DNA of 64,000 nt from Deltaproteobacteria bacterium (GTDB lineage Bacteria > Desulfobacterota > Deferrisomatia > Deferrisomatales > JACRMM01), in contig JACRMM010000025.1 in assembly GCA_016214985.1 (NCBI GenBank), forward strand, positions 1 to 64,000, read 5' to 3'. Position numbers and translations under genes: made by a program. Shown here piece after piece: positions 48,898-57,591 of the stretch. Position 1 is the stretch's first letter. The number at the start of each line of letters is the position of its first letter. The notes under the pieces were generated by a model. It searched no databases and had not been told where the DNA came from. It saw only the letters and a list, made by a program, of their open reading frames with translations.

Positions 48898-50973
48898 ATG
48901 CTCGAGTACATCTGGTTGATCCCGTTCTTCCCCATGGTGGGGGCGATCGTGAACGGCGTGTTCGGGAGGCGTTTCCCGAAGCCGGTCGCGTACACCATCG
49001 CCTGCGGGTCGATCTTCGCGTCGCTCCTCGTCACCGTCGGCGCGTTCCTGGCGCTGCGGGGACTGCCTGCCGAGGCGCGCTTCTACCAGCTCACGGTCTA
49101 CGAGTGGATCGCGGCGGGTTCGACGAAGATCGACCTCGGCTACCTGATGGACCCGCTCTCCTGCGTGATGTGCCTGGTGGTCACGGGTGTGGGGTTCCTG
49201 ATCCACGTCTACTCGATCGGCTACATCCACCACGACCCGGGCCACAACCGCTTCTTCACGTATCTGAACCTCTTCTGCTTCGCCATGCTGACCCTGGTGC
49301 TCGGCTCGAACTTCCTGGTCCTCTTCGTGGGCTGGGAGGGGGTGGGGCTCTGTTCCTACCTCCTGATCGGGTTCTGGTTCGAGGACGCCGCCAAGGCCGC
49401 GGCGGGCATGAAGGCCTTCATCGTCAACCGGATCGGCGACTTCGGATTCCTGATCGGGATGTTCCTGATCTTCCAGAACTTCGGCAGCCTCGACTTCCAC
49501 ACGGTCCTGGCGGCCGCACCGATGAAGCTCGTGGCCGGCGGGACCCTGGTGACGGCGATCACCCTGTGCCTGTTTGTCGGCGCCACGGGCAAGAGCGCCC
49601 AGATCCCCCTCTACATCTGGCTCCCGGACGCCATGGCCGGCCCCACGCCGGTGTCGGCCCTGATCCACGCAGCCACCATGGTGACGGCCGGCGTGTACAT
49701 GATCGCCCGGTCGAACGTGCTCTACTCCATGGCGCCCATGACCATGGCCACGGTGGCCACGGTCGGCGCGGTCACGGCGCTCTTCGCCGGCACGATCGGC
49801 CTGGCGCAGAACGACATCAAGAAGGTGCTCGCGTACTCGACGGTCTCCCAGCTCGGCTACATGTTCATCGCCATGGGTGTGGGGGCCTACGTGGCCGGCA
49901 TCTTCCACCTGATGACCCACGCGTTCTTCAAAGCCTGCCTCTTCCTCGGGTCCGGCTCGGTCATCCACGCCATGCACGAGGAGCAGGACATCCGCAACAT
50001 GGGGGGCCTGCGCAAGTACATCCCCCACACCTTCGCCACCTTCCTGGTCGCCACGGTCGCGATCGCGGGGATCCCGCCGCTCGCGGGCTTCTTCTCGAAG
50101 GACGAGATCCTCTGGAAGGCGTGGTCCGGCGGGTTCCGGCTCCAGTGGGCGCTGGGCTTCCTCGGCGCCGGCATCACGGCCTTCTACATGTTCCGGCTGG
50201 TGTTCCTGACCTTCTTCGGCGAGGAGCGGATCGATCCCCACGTCAAGGAGAAGGTCCACGAGTCGCCGGCGACCATGGTCGTCCCGCTCTACGTCCTGGC
50301 GGCGCTGTCCATCGTCGGCGGCTGGCTCGGGTGGCCCGCGGCCCTGGGCGGCGCCAACCACTTCGAACAGTGGCTGGAGCCCGTGCTGGTGCACGAGGCC
50401 CCGGCGGGTGAGGGGTCGGCCCACGCGGCGCAGATGGCCGGCACGGTGAGCCTCGGGCCGAAGGCGGCCTGGGCGGCGGCCGAAGGGGGGGGCGAGGGAC
50501 ACGGTGCCGCCGCCGAGACGAGTCACGAGGGTACGGCCCCGGCCGAGGGGCACGGTGCCGGTGCCCACCACGATCCCATGGAGTACACGCTCATGATCGC
50601 GAGCGTGGCCTGGGCGCTGCTCGGCATCCTCACCGCGTACATCTGCTACCTGCTCAAGCCGGGCATCCCGAAGGCGGTGGCCTCCCGCTTCTCGGCGATC
50701 CACCAGATCCTGCTCAACAAGTACTACGTGGACGAGGTCTACTACGGCGTGTTCGTGAACGGCTTGATCGGGCTCTCCAAGTGGTGCTGGTCCTTCGTGG
50801 ACGTGATCATCATCGACGGCGTCGTCAACGGCGTTGCCACGCTCGTTCGGGCGGTGGGGAACGGGTTGCGCAAGGTCCAGACGGGTCAGATCCAGGCGTA
50901 CGCGCTCTCGATCGTCCTCGGCGCCGTGCTCCTGGTGGCCTACTTCGCCCTCGCGTCCGCCTTCCAGGGTTAA
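48898..50973 (+). CDS. nuoL: NADH-quinone oxidoreductase subunit L
   Basis: A 691-residue antiporter-like pump subunit with 15-16 spans and the long lateral helix near the C-terminus. Conserved runs include LFVGWEGVGLCSYLLIGFW, TGKSAQIPLYIWLPDAM, and GPTPVSALIHAATMVTAGVY. An unusual hydrophilic segment rich in Ala, Gly, Glu and His (50392-50580) is inserted ahead of the C-terminal helix region. I chose ATG 48898 after GGAGGGAG rather than the GTG six bases upstream. Confidence 0.95.
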   Translation: MLEYIWLIPFFPMVGAIVNGVFGRRFPKPVAYTIACGSIFASLLVTVGAFLALRGLPAEARFYQLTVYEWIAAGSTKIDLGYLMDPLSCVMCLVVTGVGFLIHVYSIGYIHHDPGHNRFFTYLNLFCFAMLTLVLGSNFLVLFVGWEGVGLCSYLLIGFWFEDAAKAAAGMKAFIVNRIGDFGFLIGMFLIFQNFGSLDFHTVLAAAPMKLVAGGTLVTAITLCLFVGATGKSAQIPLYIWLPDAMAGPTPVSALIHAATMVTAGVYMIARSNVLYSMAPMTMATVATVGAVTALFAGTIGLAQNDIKKVLAYSTVSQLGYMFIAMGVGAYVAGIFHLMTHAFFKACLFLGSGSVIHAMHEEQDIRNMGGLRKYIPHTFATFLVATVAIAGIPPLAGFFSKDEILWKAWSGGFRLQWALGFLGAGITAFYMFRLVFLTFFGEERIDPHVKEKVHESPATMVVPLYVLAALSIVGGWLGWPAALGGANHFEQWLEPVLVHEAPAGEGSAHAAQMAGTVSLGPKAAWAAAEGGGEGHGAAAETSHEGTAPAEGHGAGAHHDPMEYTLMIASVAWALLGILTAYICYLLKPGIPKAVASRFSAIHQILLNKYYVDEVYYGVFVNGLIGLSKWCWSFVDVIIIDGVVNGVATLVRAVGNGLRKVQTGQIQAYALSIVLGAVLLVAYFALASAFQG

Positions 50974-50985
50974 GGAGGAACCGCG

Positions 50986-52650
50986 ATGGACTTTACCCAG
51001 ATCCCCATCCTGAGCATCCTGACGTTCCTGCCGCTGGTGGGCGGGCTTGCGCTGCTGCTCTTCCCGAAGGCAAACGTGGGCGCCATCCGGGCCTGGACGC
51101 TGGTCGTGGCGCTCGCGGACTTCGTCCTGAGCCTGCCGCTGTGGTTCCAGTTCAACCCGGCCGAGGGCGGCATGCAGTTCACCGAGCGCGTGAGCTGGGT
51201 TCCGAGCATCGGCATCAGCTACCTGCTCGGGATCGATGGCATCAGCCTCTTCCTCGTCCTCCTGACGACGTTCCTCACGGTCATCTGCGTGCTGTCCTCC
51301 TGGTCGATCGAGAAGAGCGTCAAGGAGTACATGTTCTTCTTCCTGGCCCTGGAGACGGGGATGCTCGGCGCGCTCGTCGCGCTCGACCTCTTCCTCTTCT
51401 ATGTGTTCTGGGAGGCGATGCTGATCCCGATGTACTTCCTCATCGGGATCTGGGGCGGCAAGGACAAGATCTACGCGGCGCTGAAGCTCTTCATCTACAC
51501 GATGGTCGGCTCGGTCCTCATGCTGGTCGCGATCCTGTCCCTGTACTTCCTGAACATCAAGGCGGGCAACGCGCCCACCTTCGACCTGCTGAAGCTCTAC
51601 CAGCTCCCGATCCTCCCGGCCGTCCAGTTCTGGCTCTTTGCGGCGTTCGCCCTGGCGTTCGCGATCAAGGTGCCCATGTGGCCGCTGCACACCTGGCTGC
51701 CCGACGCGCACACCCAGGCGCCCACGGCGGGCTCGGTGATCCTGGCGGGCGTGCTCCTGAAGATGGGCACCTACGGCTACCTGCGCTTCGCCATGCCGCT
51801 CTTCCCGAACGCCACGCAGCAGCTCACGCCCTTCATGATGGTCCTGGCGTGCATCGGAATCGTCTACGGGGCGTGGGTCGCCATGGTGCAGACCGACGTG
51901 AAGAAGCTCGTGGCGTACTCCTCGGTGTCCCATCTGGGCTACGTGATGCTCGGCCTGTTCGCGATGAACCCGCAGGGCGTCGAGGGGGGGCTCTACCAGA
52001 GCCTGAACCACGGCATCTCGACGGGCGCCCTGTTCCTCCTCGTCGGCGTGATCTACGAGCGGCGCCACACCCGCGCCATCGCCGACTTCGGCGGGCTCGC
52101 CAAGTCCATGCCCAACTACGCCGCGGTGTTCTCGATCATCACCCTGAGCTCGATCGGCCTGCCGGGTCTGAACGGCTTCGTGGGCGAGTTCCTCATCATG
52201 GTGGGCTCGTTCCTCTCGTCGAAGCCGGCGGCCATCGTCGCCGCGGCCGGCGTGATCTTCGGCGCCGCGTACATGCTGTGGATGTACAAGCGGGTCTTCT
52301 TCGGGGCGCTGGACAACGACGCGAACAAGAGCTTGCCCGACCTGACGAAGCTCGAGTGGGGCTACCTCCTCCCGATGGTCTTCATGGCCTTCTGGATGGG
52401 CCTCCACCCCGGCGACTTCTTGCGGAAGATGGATGCCTCGGTGGCGCTCTGGCTCCAGAGCGCGGAGACGAAGCGGGTGGCGTGCCTGGCGCTGGAGAAG
52501 GCGCCGGTAGCGGCGGTGCAGGCGGCCTCGGTCCTTGGCGTCGCGTCGCCCGAGGCTCCGGCCGCCCTTCCGACCGTGGAGGTCCCCACGCCGCCGGAGC
52601 CCACCGTCGGTGCCCCGCCGGGCGTGCTCGGCACGAAGCCGGTGAAGTAG
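50986..52650 (+). CDS. nuoM: NADH-quinone oxidoreductase subunit M
   Basis: A 554-residue antiporter-like subunit with about 14 spans. FYVFWEAMLIPMYFLIG holds the conserved membrane Glu, and KVPMWPLHTWLPDAHTQAPTAGSVILAGVLLKMG the conserved Lys region. The last ~45 residues are an extra Ala/Pro/Val-rich tail after the final span. It follows nuoL by 12 bases. Confidence 0.95.
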   Translation: MDFTQIPILSILTFLPLVGGLALLLFPKANVGAIRAWTLVVALADFVLSLPLWFQFNPAEGGMQFTERVSWVPSIGISYLLGIDGISLFLVLLTTFLTVICVLSSWSIEKSVKEYMFFFLALETGMLGALVALDLFLFYVFWEAMLIPMYFLIGIWGGKDKIYAALKLFIYTMVGSVLMLVAILSLYFLNIKAGNAPTFDLLKLYQLPILPAVQFWLFAAFALAFAIKVPMWPLHTWLPDAHTQAPTAGSVILAGVLLKMGTYGYLRFAMPLFPNATQQLTPFMMVLACIGIVYGAWVAMVQTDVKKLVAYSSVSHLGYVMLGLFAMNPQGVEGGLYQSLNHGISTGALFLLVGVIYERRHTRAIADFGGLAKSMPNYAAVFSIITLSSIGLPGLNGFVGEFLIMVGSFLSSKPAAIVAAAGVIFGAAYMLWMYKRVFFGALDNDANKSLPDLTKLEWGYLLPMVFMAFWMGLHPGDFLRKMDASVALWLQSAETKRVACLALEKAPVAAVQAASVLGVASPEAPAALPTVEVPTPPEPTVGAPPGVLGTKPVK

Positions 52651-52795
52651 GCTGGGCGGCTGGGCAGTTGGGCGGCCTCGAGCGCCGGTGCGTGCTATAC
52701 CGATATTGTTCTGCCTCGGTGTTCCTGTTCTCGCGGACTAGCGGCTTAGCGGCCTAGCCGCCCAGCTCCCTAGCGTCCTTAGCGGAGGCGACTCC
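52651..52795. repeat. Imperfect palindromic repeat between nuoM and nuoN
   Basis: GGGCGGCTGGGC-like units on the left (52654-52678) face GGCCTAGCCGCCCAGC-like units on the right (52736-52790), which also contain repeated TTAGCGG. The 145 bases are non-coding and unlike the rest of the operon. It resembles the dispersed repeat at 43660-43762 in being a small palindromic insertion, but the sequence is different. Confidence 0.5.
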
Positions 52796-54253
52796 ATGAC
52801 CTTCCCGATGTCGGATCTGAACCTGCTCGCCCCTCACATCGCCCTGACGGCCGCGGGGCTCCTGTGCCTGCTGGCCGAGGTCTTCGGGCCCAAGGGGCGC
52901 CGGGGCTACCTGACGTACCTGAGCCTCGCGGGCATCGTGGTGGCGGCGCTGCTCACGCAGGCGAACCTGCCCCAGAAGGGGCTCGGCTTCTCACGGATGC
53001 TCGCGGGCGACGCCTTCGCGGCGTTCTTCTCCATGGTGATCTTCGTGGTGGGCGCGCTCACGGTCCTCGTCTCCGATCACTACCTGTCCGACGAAGAGCG
53101 AAATCACGGCGAATACTACGCGCTCGTGCTCTTCTCCATGGTCGGCATGCTCCTCATGGTCGGGGCCACGCACCTCATCGTCTTCTTCCTGGGCCTCGAG
53201 ACCATGTCCATCGCCATCTACGCCCTGGCCGGGTACCTGCGCACCGGGGACAACGCCGAGTCGAGCTTCAAGTACTTCGTGCTGGGCGGCTTCTCCTCGG
53301 CCTTCCTCCTCTACGGCATCGCCCTCCTCTACGGTGCGGTCGGCACGACCCAGATCCAGGACGTCCTGGCTTTCTTCAAGGCCCAGCCCACGCTGACCGC
53401 GTCGCCGCTGGCCCTGGCGGGCGTGGCGCTGGTGCTCGTCGGCTTCTGCTTCAAGGTGGCCGCGGTTCCCTTCCACGTGTGGACCCCCGACGTCTACCAG
53501 GGCGCGCCCACGAGCGTGACGGGCTTCATGGCCACGGGCGTGAAGGCGGCCGCCTTCGCCGCGTTCCTTCGAGTCTTCCTCACCGCGTTCCAGGCCCAGA
53601 CGGGCCAGTGGAGCCCGCTCCTCTGGGTGATCGCGGTCCTCACGATGACGATGGGGAACCTGGCGGCGCTGCTCCAGACCGACGTGAAGCGGATGCTCGC
53701 CTACTCGTCGATCGCCCACGCGGGCTACCTGCTCGTGGGTCTGGTCGTGGGGACACCCGCTGCGACCTCCGGCATGCTCTTCTACCTCCTCTCCTATGCC
53801 TTCATGAACATCGGTGCCTTCGCCTGCGTGATCATGGCCGGGCGCAAGGGGCAGGAGAACACCACCGTCGAGGGCTGGGCGGGTATGGGCCTGAAGTTCC
53901 CGATCCTGGGGCTCGCCATGACGGTCTTCATGTTCTCCATGGCCGGCATCCCGCCCACCGCTGGCTTCATCGGCAAGTTTCTGATCTTCAAGGCCGCGAT
54001 CAGGGAAGGCTACGTCTGGCTGACGATCCTCGGGGTGCTGAACTCCGCGGCGAGCGTCTACTACTACCTGCGCGTGACCGTGGTGATGTATTTCAAGGAG
54101 CCCGCTGAAGGGGCGCAGCCGATCGAGAGGATCCGGGCATCCTTCACGACCGGCCTGGCCGCGGTCGTGGCCGGCGGCGCGGTGCTCTACCTCGGCGTGA
54201 CGCCCGCGAAGATCGTGGCGATCGCCGAGGCGGCGGTGAAGTTCCTGACCTAG
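52796..54253 (+). CDS. nuoN: NADH-quinone oxidoreductase subunit N
   Basis: A 485-residue antiporter-like subunit with about 14 spans. LGLETMSIAIYALAGY contains the conserved Glu, and FKVAAVPFHVWTPDVYQGAPTSVTGFM the conserved Lys loop. It is the last gene of the operon and ends before a GC-rich hairpin. Together with L and M it completes three full proton-pump units, so the complex should be energy conserving. Confidence 0.95.
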   Translation: MTFPMSDLNLLAPHIALTAAGLLCLLAEVFGPKGRRGYLTYLSLAGIVVAALLTQANLPQKGLGFSRMLAGDAFAAFFSMVIFVVGALTVLVSDHYLSDEERNHGEYYALVLFSMVGMLLMVGATHLIVFFLGLETMSIAIYALAGYLRTGDNAESSFKYFVLGGFSSAFLLYGIALLYGAVGTTQIQDVLAFFKAQPTLTASPLALAGVALVLVGFCFKVAAVPFHVWTPDVYQGAPTSVTGFMATGVKAAAFAAFLRVFLTAFQAQTGQWSPLLWVIAVLTMTMGNLAALLQTDVKRMLAYSSIAHAGYLLVGLVVGTPAATSGMLFYLLSYAFMNIGAFACVIMAGRKGQENTTVEGWAGMGLKFPILGLAMTVFMFSMAGIPPTAGFIGKFLIFKAAIREGYVWLTILGVLNSAASVYYYLRVTVVMYFKEPAEGAQPIERIRASFTTGLAAVVAGGAVLYLGVTPAKIVAIAEAAVKFLT

Positions 54254-54289
54254 GCAGGACCGGGGTCGAGGGGGTCGAGAAGCACCCGA

Positions 54290-54313
54290 CACGGGGCCCG
54301 GAGGGGCCCCGTG
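54290..54313 (+). terminator. Hairpin at the end of the nuo operon
   Basis: A ten-base perfect stem (54290-54299 with 54304-54313) with GGAG loop, 37 bases after nuoN. No T tract follows. Confidence 0.55.
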
Positions 54314-54633
54314 GGCGTTGGGCCACCGGCGTTCGGCGGCTCGGCAGCCGGCTGCCGACGCGCGCGTCCTTGACTCGCGGCGTCCGAGGAGGGTAAGAAG
54401 GCCCGGTCCAACGCAAGACCGCGGGGGTGAGCATGGACGGAACCTGGCACCATCGCGCGGGCGCAGGCAGCCGCGCAGACCCATCGGCCACTTGCACCGA
54501 ACGTCGGTGGGGTGGCCGTTGTTCTTTGGGCTCCACGCGAGCCCAGCCCTGCGACCTCGCCCCGCTCCCCGGCACGCACACGTTCCGATCCGGTTCTCTT
54601 CCAGCGGCTCGGCCGGAGAAAGGAGGCAGTCCG
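54314..54633. other. Intergenic, no gene seen
   Basis: About 320 bases downstream of the nuo terminator with no convincing frame. Its right end carries the strong ribosome site (AAAGGAGG) of the broken small gene that follows. Confidence 0.4.
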
Positions 54634-54877
54634 ATGCCCGTCTACCTTTGTTGGTGGCCCAAGGACGACGTGTCCCTCGTCCCCTTCACCTTGGACGACG
54701 ACGGCTCGCTTCGGGTCGATCCATGGGGCGAGCTCACGCGCCGGGAGATCTACGAGGTGGCGTACCCCCGGGCTCGAGGCCGCGCTGTCCAAAGAGTTCG
54801 CCAAGGGTTGGGAGCCGAACGGAGGCCCCTACCCGCGGTCGGCCGCAAGGGCCGACGCGAGGAGCGGGCGGGTATAG
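54634..54877 (+). pseudogene. Small conserved-looking gene broken by a one-base frameshift
   Basis: ATG 54634 stands behind AAAGGAGG and opens a sensible frame (MPVYLCWWPKDDVSLVPF) that loses protein character near 54768. There a run of five Cs occurs; removing one C joins it to another frame that continues YPGLEAALSKEFAKGW and stops at 54877. The restored protein would be about 80 residues. It is either a recent frameshift or an assembly error in the homopolymer. Family unknown. Confidence 0.55.
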
Positions 54878-54916
54878 GGGCCCGGCCCGGTGGGGCGAGG
54901 CGGCGTCCCTGGCGGG

Positions 54917-55189
54917 CTACAGCCGGTTATGTTGCAGGCAACATAGCTCGCCCTTTCGCCATACCATGTCGGACGCAACATAGACACCTGTGGCCTCGGA
55001 AATATGAAGATCGTCTATCGGGCCGTGCTTATTCCATAGTCTGTACCAGTCAACCAGTTCGCCAAGCGTTGTGTCTCGGGTACACACTCGGGTTTTGGCA
55101 AACTCCTTGTAGCTGTCTTCCGAAATCTGGACCACATGCGAAGTAAAGGCCACATAACAACTATTTGAACCGGACTTGGGATCCGGCAT
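54917..55189 (-). CDS. Cassette protein, unknown, in reverse orientation
   Basis: A 90-residue soluble protein with a plausible composition (TLGELVDWYRLWNKHGP, ATGVYVASD) but no family I know. It reads opposite to the other cassette genes. Its first codons lie inside the attC site at 55152-55242, so the true start could be a later codon. Its stop lies in a palindrome (TATGTTGC/GCAACATA). Confidence 0.5.
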   Translation of the reverse strand: MPDPKSGSNSCYVAFTSHVVQISEDSYKEFAKTRVCTRDTTLGELVDWYRLWNKHGPIDDLHISEATGVYVASDMVWRKGELCCLQHNRL

Positions 55190-55242
55190 CGTGCTTTTCC
55201 TTTCTGGCTTGGCGGCCCAAGCCGGTTAAACAGGCGTTAGAG
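55152..55242 (+). other. attC recombination site A
   Basis: Left core ACATAAC (55152-55158) and right core GTTAGAG (55236-55242). The inner arms TTTGAACCGGACTTGGG and CCCAAGCCGGTTAAA pair after leaving a G and an A unpaired on one side, the extrahelical bases typical of attC. Confidence 0.7.
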
Positions 55243-55252
55243 GTTACAAACC

Positions 55253-56068
55253 ATGACTGATCCATTATCACTCATTGCACTGGGCGCAGCGGTTGGCGGC
55301 GCGGCAGGAAAGTTTGTTGAAAAGGCATGGGACTCGGGCGAAAAGTGGATCACCGTATATTTTGCCGATCACCGCCCCAAAGCTATCGCCCAAGCTCAGG
55401 CGAACTCAGCGAACTTCTTAAACGCGTTGGCTAAGCGCGTGAAGTCTTTAGAGGACCGCGGCGCCGTTTCTAAAGAACAGATTGAGTCAGCCCAGGAGCA
55501 TCCGGATTTTTCGGTTGCGCTCCAAAAGGCAATGCTCACCGCCGCACAGACTGAAGATCCTCAAAAACATCAACTGCTCGCTCGGACGCTTGCAGACCGC
55601 CTTGGCGCCAAGCCCGAAGGCATGCGTGCAATGGCAAGCAAGATCGCGCTTGACGCCATCGGTTACATGACCCCTACGCAGTTGAAACTACTCGGACTTA
55701 TCGCAGACCTACTGTATGTGAACCTCAATTCACCCCTGCCTCCCCCAGCCTATCGGCACTGGTTTGAGAGTCGCTTTTCTCCGTATGCCGCACTATCGTT
55801 CACGGGTCTAGATTTGCTGCACCTTGAGTCACTGTCGTGTCTCAAGCACACTCCAATAATCACAAGAGACTTGGCGGCAATTCTTTCGAAAAAGAATTCC
55901 AGCTTGTATGAGCCAGCGATGCTTGAGTCTCCATTAGGGGCGCACATTAAGGCCCTTTGGCAACAAGGACTCCAAGCTGTTGATCTAAGTTCCGTGGGGC
56001 AGCTTGTTGGAGTGTACGTTTCAGACCTTCTCACTGGCGGCAACACATCATTCACGGGTTGGGACTGA
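55253..56068 (+). CDS. Cassette protein, possibly LPO_1073/Vpar_1526 family
   Basis: A 271-residue protein. The N-terminus (PLSLIALGAAVGGAAGKFVEKAW) is a short hydrophobic Gly/Ala-rich segment, followed by a helical region with HRPKAIAQAQANSANFLNALAKRV, and a mixed C-terminal half. The layout recalls the uncharacterised LPO_1073/Vpar_1526 group, recalled from memory and not proven. It fills the first plus-strand cassette between attC A and attC B. Lower GC and different codon use than the host indicate transfer. Confidence 0.6.
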   Translation: MTDPLSLIALGAAVGGAAGKFVEKAWDSGEKWITVYFADHRPKAIAQAQANSANFLNALAKRVKSLEDRGAVSKEQIESAQEHPDFSVALQKAMLTAAQTEDPQKHQLLARTLADRLGAKPEGMRAMASKIALDAIGYMTPTQLKLLGLIADLLYVNLNSPLPPPAYRHWFESRFSPYAALSFTGLDLLHLESLSCLKHTPIITRDLAAILSKKNSSLYEPAMLESPLGAHIKALWQQGLQAVDLSSVGQLVGVYVSDLLTGGNTSFTGWD

Positions 56069-56072
56069 TGAC

Positions 56073-56168
56073 CTCTAACAACCGCCTCCACCAGACTGGC
56101 GACACACATGGTTGTGCGCTCCGCGCCCCTTACTTTAGTGGCGCCAGCGGGTGAGGCAGGCGTTCGGC
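56073..56168 (+). other. attC recombination site B
   Basis: Left core CTCTAAC (56073-56079) and right core GTTCGGC (56162-56168). The arms GCCTCCACCAGACTGGCGAC and GTGGCGCCAGCGGGTGAGGC are complementary apart from extrahelical bases, forming a long imperfect palindrome. Confidence 0.75.
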
Positions 56169-56206
56169 CGGATAACAATACAATTCACCGATAGAAAAGT
56201 CGTGAG

Positions 56207-57049
56207 ATGAACGAAGAGGAAACACGAAAAGCGATCATGCCCCCGTTGGGGATCGTTGAACCCCATGCCCCTCTCCTGAGGGTCCCATCTGATGAGCAGT
56301 TGCTGTACAAGATAATGAGTGCCGAAAACCTTCTCCGTTCGATCGCCAGCAGCTACATTCATTTCAACCGCGTCGATAGCTACACGGACTTTGCGGGTGC
56401 TGACCCTCACGATGGGAAACAGCTGCCGCGGGACGAGGAGGCAAACGCACGCGCAAAGTTCGAAAGAGCACCCGACTACTCTGCGGCGAACTACTACGAT
56501 CAATCTCGCGCACGAACCTACGCTTGTTGCTTCTCTACGGAAAACTCAGACTTCATATGGAAGAACTACGCAAACAACAGCGACAAAGGCAAGATATGCG
56601 TCGTCTTGGCCTTTGGCTCCCTGCGCGCGACGCTCAACCAAACTCTAGCGCCTGGGAATGCTGGGCTCGAATATAATGGCATGCGTTGCCACCAGATCTT
56701 TTCCATCAACTATGGAATGGTTGAATACGTAGACAGGGCTACACATCAAGCCAACGCGCCACATCTCCCAAATCCTATTGTGTATACGTATTTGAAAGAC
56801 AAGAGGAAGTTCGCAGATGAGAAGGAGCTCCGTATTTCGTTGTCAACTTTTGGCACAGGCCAATTTGCACTCAAGGACGGTCGCATGATGCAGTTTCCGC
56901 CAAGTCTGCATCTTGCTTTCGACTACAGAGCTGCAATGGCGGACAGCACGATCCAGGAGATACTCTATGGGCCGAATTCTGACGCCGACTTTCTCAAGGC
57001 AGAATTTCACAAGTTGGGCATCTCGACAAAGGAAGGTCATCCGACGTGA
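56207..57049 (+). CDS. DUF2971-family cassette protein
   Basis: A 280-residue protein. The pattern LLYKIMSAENLLRSIASSYIHFNRVDSYTD near the N-terminus, then TYACCFSTENSDFIWKNYA and a late KFADEKELRIS, is that of DUF2971 proteins, which occur widely in accessory and defence regions without an assigned reaction. It occupies the second plus-strand cassette between attC B and attC C. Low GC relative to the host. Confidence 0.65.
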   Translation: MNEEETRKAIMPPLGIVEPHAPLLRVPSDEQLLYKIMSAENLLRSIASSYIHFNRVDSYTDFAGADPHDGKQLPRDEEANARAKFERAPDYSAANYYDQSRARTYACCFSTENSDFIWKNYANNSDKGKICVVLAFGSLRATLNQTLAPGNAGLEYNGMRCHQIFSINYGMVEYVDRATHQANAPHLPNPIVYTYLKDKRKFADEKELRISLSTFGTGQFALKDGRMMQFPPSLHLAFDYRAAMADSTIQEILYGPNSDADFLKAEFHKLGISTKEGHPT

Positions 57050-57052
57050 AGC

Positions 57053-57109
57053 GCCGAACCAGCAAATGAAGCGGATGGCTTCGCCACGCGCTTATTTGCG
57101 CCGTTGGGC
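57053..57109 (+). other. attC recombination site C
   Basis: A 57-base site: left core GCCGAAC (57053-57059), right core GTTGGGC (57103-57109, a perfect GTTRRRY). The arms GCAAATGAAGCG and CGCTTATTTGC pair with one extrahelical G. This is the clearest attC of the three. Confidence 0.85.
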
Positions 57110-57132
57110 CAAAAAGAATCAAGGAGAACGAA

Positions 57133-57591
57133 ATGTTTAAGAGACTCGCATTGACCGCTTTGATCTCCACTTTATTTGCTGGTTGTGCTTCAGTACCAAT
57201 GCAGGGCATGGAAAGAACCGCAGCAGCACAAAGATTCAATCCTCCATCAGAAGGAACTTCTGGGCTATACATCTATCGTTCTGGTAGCTTTGGCGGGGCC
57301 TTAAAGAAAGATGTATGGGTTGATGGAAAATGCATCGGAGAAACCGCACCGAATGTTTTTTTCTATGAAGAAGTTGAAGGCGATAAAGAGCATAAAATTT
57401 CCACAGAATCTGAATTTTCCCCTAATGACCTGCTGGTTAAAGCTAAGAGCGGTATGCTTTATTATATCCGACAATATATAAAGTTTGGGGTATTTGTTGG
57501 TGGTGCTGGCTTAGAACTTGTTGACGAGGAAGAAGGCAAGAAAACTGTGAGAGACTTAAGGATGGCAACAAAAGGCACGTGCAGCAAATAG
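57133..57591 (+). CDS. Lipoprotein with DUF2846-like domain, cassette gene
   Basis: A 152-residue lipoprotein (lipobox FAGC near residue 18). The mature part, with LYIYRSGSFGGALKKDVWVDGKCIGE and later HKISTESEFSPNDL, resembles DUF2846, a beta-rich periplasmic domain of unknown role. It is the most AT-rich gene of the window, so clearly foreign. Third cassette; its own attC is not intact because the group II intron remnant begins just after the stop. Confidence 0.7.
   Translation: MFKRLALTALISTLFAGCASVPMQGMERTAAAQRFNPPSEGTSGLYIYRSGSFGGALKKDVWVDGKCIGETAPNVFFYEEVEGDKEHKISTESEFSPNDLLVKAKSGMLYYIRQYIKFGVFVGGAGLELVDEEEGKKTVRDLRMATKGTCSK

Larger units (their letters stand above)
54917..57591. mobile_element. 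Integron gene-cassette array without integrase in view
   Basis: Three genes of lower GC than the surroundings are each separated by attC-type sites (55152-55242, 56073-56168, 57053-57109) with paired core sites, and each cassette carries roughly one gene. No integron integrase gene lies within the window. The array is cut on its right by a group II intron remnant and a transposase remnant. It fits the class of attC clusters lacking an integrase. Confidence 0.75.
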
